From: Clostridiales bacterium
GTDB lineage: Bacteria; Bacillota; Clostridia; Lachnospirales; Lachnospiraceae
Length of the DNA: 64,000 bases
Direction of reading: 5' to 3'
Assembly: GCA_018366495.1 (NCBI GenBank)
Contig: JAGZHZ010000015.1
Coordinates: 1-64,000, forward strand
The number at the start of each line of letters is the position of its first letter. Position 1 is the stretch's first letter. The position numbers and the translations under genes were made by a program. Shown here in pieces: positions 61,158 through 64,000 of the stretch. A model generated the notes under the pieces. It was not told the origin of the DNA. It did no database searches and worked only from the letters and a program-made list of their open reading frames with translations.

Positions 61158-64000
61158 TCACATCATTTTTAATACTTCATCAGCAAATGTCTGCTGTTGT
61201 ATATATTTCTGGATTGTTCGATTTAATTTTTCTGTCTGCTTCTTCTCTAGGCTCTCTGCCATCTCATTCAGAAGATCATATTTGCTGTTTCCATTTTTCT
61301 TTCTTCTGTTATATTCCAGAACAGCAACCTTGCTCTGTCTTGTCTGTGATCCGCACTCTTCCACAATATAATAAGTCAGCCGTTCTCCGTAAAACATCGT
61401 AAATTCCTTGCTGAAAATACCTTCATACATATTCAGCATCGGCTCGGTTCTTTCTTCCTGTTCTTTCCCTTTATAATCTGTGATGTAGTAATGCAGCATA
61501 ACAGAGGCTTCCGGTTTTGCACGATACTCAATGAAGACTTTATCCTGAAGCTGATATGGTCTTGTATAGATCTCCGGAAACTCCTGAAAGAACTGGAAAC
61601 GCATTCCGCGATGTGCATATTCCTCCAAAAGAATACTGACTTGGATCTCCTGCTGTTCTGACAAAGGCTGCTTTTTAGAAAGAGCCGCATAATACCGTAA
61701 AAGTGCGAGACAGCATACTTCTTCTATTTCTTTTCCCAGCTGAAGCTGTCTTGAAAGCTTGTCAAAAATGATTTTTCCAACTGGCTTTTCCTGTACAAAA
61801 TATTCATAAGAACGCAAAATCAGATAGGCGCGGCAGATTTTCCGATCTCCCATTTCTTTGCTGTAATGTTCATAGATCGGTTCTGTCCCTTCTGTGCCGC
61901 TTCTTGTAAACAGCACCATTGCAAGGATTTTCTCTTCTATTTTAAAACCGTCCAGATCAAAATTCTGTCCTGCGTTCCACACTTCTTTCATTTTTCTGAT
62001 CGGTCCTTCATAGTAGAACAGCAGGTAATTCAAGATCCTTTTGTCATACTTTTTCTGTCTGAAACAGTCGCTACAAAGAGACAGCAGCAATTCATTTTCT
62101 TCATATTCCATCCGTTCAATCATATTGCTGCACAGCTTTGTCATTCTGGCAATGTCTGTTTCTTCCGCCCCATAGGTGCCAATCAGATCAAATGTCTCCT
62201 GATAAAATCCGTGATCAATCAAAATCTCCAGCAATTCTTTTTTATCCGCTGGCACAAATGCCTCATAGTCCATATTTTTCAGATATTCATAGATTCCTTT
62301 ATCATTTGGATGAAGTGTATAGAAATCCAGGATCTCTTTTCTAAGCACAAGACGATATTCCTCGCGGATCTCTTCCAGTTCCACAAGTCGCTCCACCTCT
62401 TTGATCGTCTGCGGCATCTCTTTTTCCTTTCTCTTTTTTTCGCATTCCCATAAAAGCATTCCAGCATGATCCGGAGACAAATCTTTCACCCATTCTGTAA
62501 ATTTCTCATTTGTCAGCAGTTTTTCCAGTTCATACATAGATGGTGAAGCGTATCTGTTTCCCGCTGCGTCTACCAGAACGATCGAATGATCTTCTGTATA
62601 AATTTGTATCTGTGCCTTTCCATGAATCACAGGAACCACATTTTCTTCTTTCAGCTGTCTGTGGATTACAATCACTGAGGTAATTTCCGGCATATGGCAC
62701 TTCAGTTCGTATGTAAACAGTGTTCTGCCAAGTCCGTCTGCCAGCCGTTTGCTTAAAATCTTTTTCGTCAGAAATGTTTCATACAAAATAGCCAAATTAT
62801 GATTGATTCTTCCAAATGCAAGCTGATCCAGCATAAATTTTTCTATGGAAGGACGGTAGCTGCGGTAACTCTGCGGATCTTCCTCCTGATTCTGCACAAC
62901 GCTGGCATAGACAAATGCTTTCTTCTGATAATTCAGCGTATTATTATAAGCAAAATACATTCGGATAATCTGAGGCAGTTTTTTCGTACTGTTTTCATTC
63001 ATAGATTCTACATATGCCTCATACAGACCGGTCACTCTTAAATCTTCTTCCACTCCTTTTGCATACCAGATAAACGCTTCCTGTCCTGTCTTTTGTCCTT
63101 TCAGCAAAAGTTCGCAGATGCTTCTGACAAGCTGTTTTGATGGAAACTGCTCATAGCACTCTTTTAAGACAGAAAATGTTGTCTCATCATATTCTTTGCA
63201 GCGCAAAGCCAAATCTGCAGTCTCCTCCACGATTTCTTTCGTCAGCAGATTTTCCTTGCACGCAAATTTCAAGATGGAGACGGTAAACTCATCCAGTCGT
63301 TTCATCAGAACAGGCTCTCTTTCAAACAACTGATATACTTCTAAAAATAAGATTCTGCTGTGACATCCATACAAAAACTGTTCTCTTACCGCCTCTATTT
63401 TCTGCTGAGGAGAATTCAAATATTTTTCCTGAAGATGAAGCAGAATCCATTTTAATTTCCAGCTCTCTCTGTTCTGCATATACAGACCGACGATCTGTTC
63501 CTCAATCTCATCGACATATTTTCTTTCATTATGGTAAAATGTTGTCAGATATAAATAATATCCACGCGCTTCAGCCCGATCTAAGCGCCCTTTCTTTTCT
63601 TCCACCTTTTCCAGCACTGTGCTTGCCTCTAAAAATTTCCCAAGTGTGAAATAAAGCTGCGCCTGAAACAGTTCCAGAATCGGATGATTGCCGCCGCATT
63701 CATAATAAACATTCAGCGCTTCCTGTGAACGAATCTGCCATTCTTCCACTGAAATCTGCCTTGTCTGTAGACTGATGTACAGAGAAACCAGTTTTTCAAT
63801 CTGACGCTGCGACTTTAAGACAGTCCTTTTCTTCTCTTTTGTTCCCTTTTTCGTCACTAAGATTTCATATCGCAGTTCCTGATTGTTTGTCTTGATTCGG
63901 ATTGTTCCGTAATTTCTTCCAGCATGTAATTTTTCTTCCTCAATAATATAATCGAGCTGATACGAATTCCCTACAAATTCGTCTGTCGTCACCATATTTC
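61158..64000 (-). CDS. Large DUF5717-like protein, N-terminus outside the window
   Basis: At least 945 aa; the frame stays open to the right edge, and the first visible residues (FVGNSYQLDYIIEEEKLHAGRNYG) look like the middle of an Ig-like beta domain, so the true start lies beyond 64000. After that beta segment (to about residue 60) come long arrays of helical pairs (about 65-430, 560-790), and a beta-rich end (YQLQDKVFIEYRAKPEASVMLHYYITDYKGKE) before a basic tail. The helices look like tetratricopeptide or armadillo-type repeats. It is the first visible gene of the operon with the Hsp70-like protein. I recall this combination as DUF5717 with DUF5716; the activity is not known. Confidence 0.75.
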   Translation of the reverse strand, partial: NMVTTDEFVGNSYQLDYIIEEEKLHAGRNYGTIRIKTNNQELRYEILVTKKGTKEKKRTVLKSQRQIEKLVSLYISLQTRQISVEEWQIRSQEALNVYYECGGNHPILELFQAQLYFTLGKFLEASTVLEKVEEKKGRLDRAEARGYYLYLTTFYHNERKYVDEIEEQIVGLYMQNRESWKLKWILLHLQEKYLNSPQQKIEAVREQFLYGCHSRILFLEVYQLFEREPVLMKRLDEFTVSILKFACKENLLTKEIVEETADLALRCKEYDETTFSVLKECYEQFPSKQLVRSICELLLKGQKTGQEAFIWYAKGVEEDLRVTGLYEAYVESMNENSTKKLPQIIRMYFAYNNTLNYQKKAFVYASVVQNQEEDPQSYRSYRPSIEKFMLDQLAFGRINHNLAILYETFLTKKILSKRLADGLGRTLFTYELKCHMPEITSVIVIHRQLKEENVVPVIHGKAQIQIYTEDHSIVLVDAAGNRYASPSMYELEKLLTNEKFTEWVKDLSPDHAGMLLWECEKKRKEKEMPQTIKEVERLVELEEIREEYRLVLRKEILDFYTLHPNDKGIYEYLKNMDYEAFVPADKKELLEILIDHGFYQETFDLIGTYGAEETDIARMTKLCSNMIERMEYEENELLLSLCSDCFRQKKYDKRILNYLLFYYEGPIRKMKEVWNAGQNFDLDGFKIEEKILAMVLFTRSGTEGTEPIYEHYSKEMGDRKICRAYLILRSYEYFVQEKPVGKIIFDKLSRQLQLGKEIEEVCCLALLRYYAALSKKQPLSEQQEIQVSILLEEYAHRGMRFQFFQEFPEIYTRPYQLQDKVFIEYRAKPEASVMLHYYITDYKGKEQEERTEPMLNMYEGIFSKEFTMFYGERLTYYIVEECGSQTRQSKVAVLEYNRRKKNGNSKYDLLNEMAESLEKKQTEKLNRTIQKYIQQQTFADEVLKMM

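Overview
The window comes from a low-GC Firmicute, most likely a gut Lachnospiraceae relative (Blautia/Mediterraneibacter/Dorea type). Reasons: strong purine-rich Shine-Dalgarno sites, TTGACA/TATAAT promoters, permuted GH3 beta-glucosidases with YesM/YesN regulators, VanW and YqeG family proteins, and DUF5716/DUF5717-like proteins. This placement is inferred from gene content, not from a search. I saw no rRNA, tRNA, insertion sequence, prophage or CRISPR array.

Layout. 0-14 kb: two secreted GH3 enzymes with swapped domain order, a small ABC exporter pair, an ABC-F protein, a YesM/YesN two-component system and an orphan solute-binding lipoprotein. Together these look like a glycan-sensing and degrading locus. 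14.2-23.2 kb: an accessory island of two divergent operons. The leftward operon encodes a biotinyl-carrier-like protein with an altered attachment motif, two large unknown proteins (one resembling the second half of an Hsp70 ATPase domain), a coiled-coil protein and two zinc-ribbon proteins, one with BspA-type leucine-rich repeats. The rightward operon encodes a long helical protein, an ESCRT-III-like helical protein with a MIM1-like C-terminus, and a Vps4-like AAA ATPase with an MIT-like N-terminus. This is the best candidate in the window for an undescribed system: a bacterial ESCRT-III/Vps4-type module.

23-39 kb is mostly housekeeping: carB, a zinc-dependent phospholipase-C-like protein, a trigger-factor-like lipoprotein, VanW, YqeG and a TIM-barrel protein, a PAP2 membrane protein, a peptidoglycan-binding protein, and the conserved pyrH-frr-uppS-cdsA-dxr-rseP run. 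38-45 kb: a C39 peptidase, then a secreted carbohydrate-binding-domain protein with a 24-bp tandem repeat, a DUF4956 membrane protein and a VTC-type polyphosphate polymerase, with a divergent OmpR/histidine kinase pair. 45-53 kb: a RelA/SpoT-domain three-gene cassette, an M42 aminopeptidase, a threonine-aldolase-like enzyme, small membrane and HAD proteins, and two tandem secreted paralogues. 53-59 kb: purA, purB and a polar amino acid ABC transporter. 59 kb to the right edge: a three-gene operon with an Hsp70-like DUF5716 protein and a DUF5717 protein whose N-terminus lies beyond the window.
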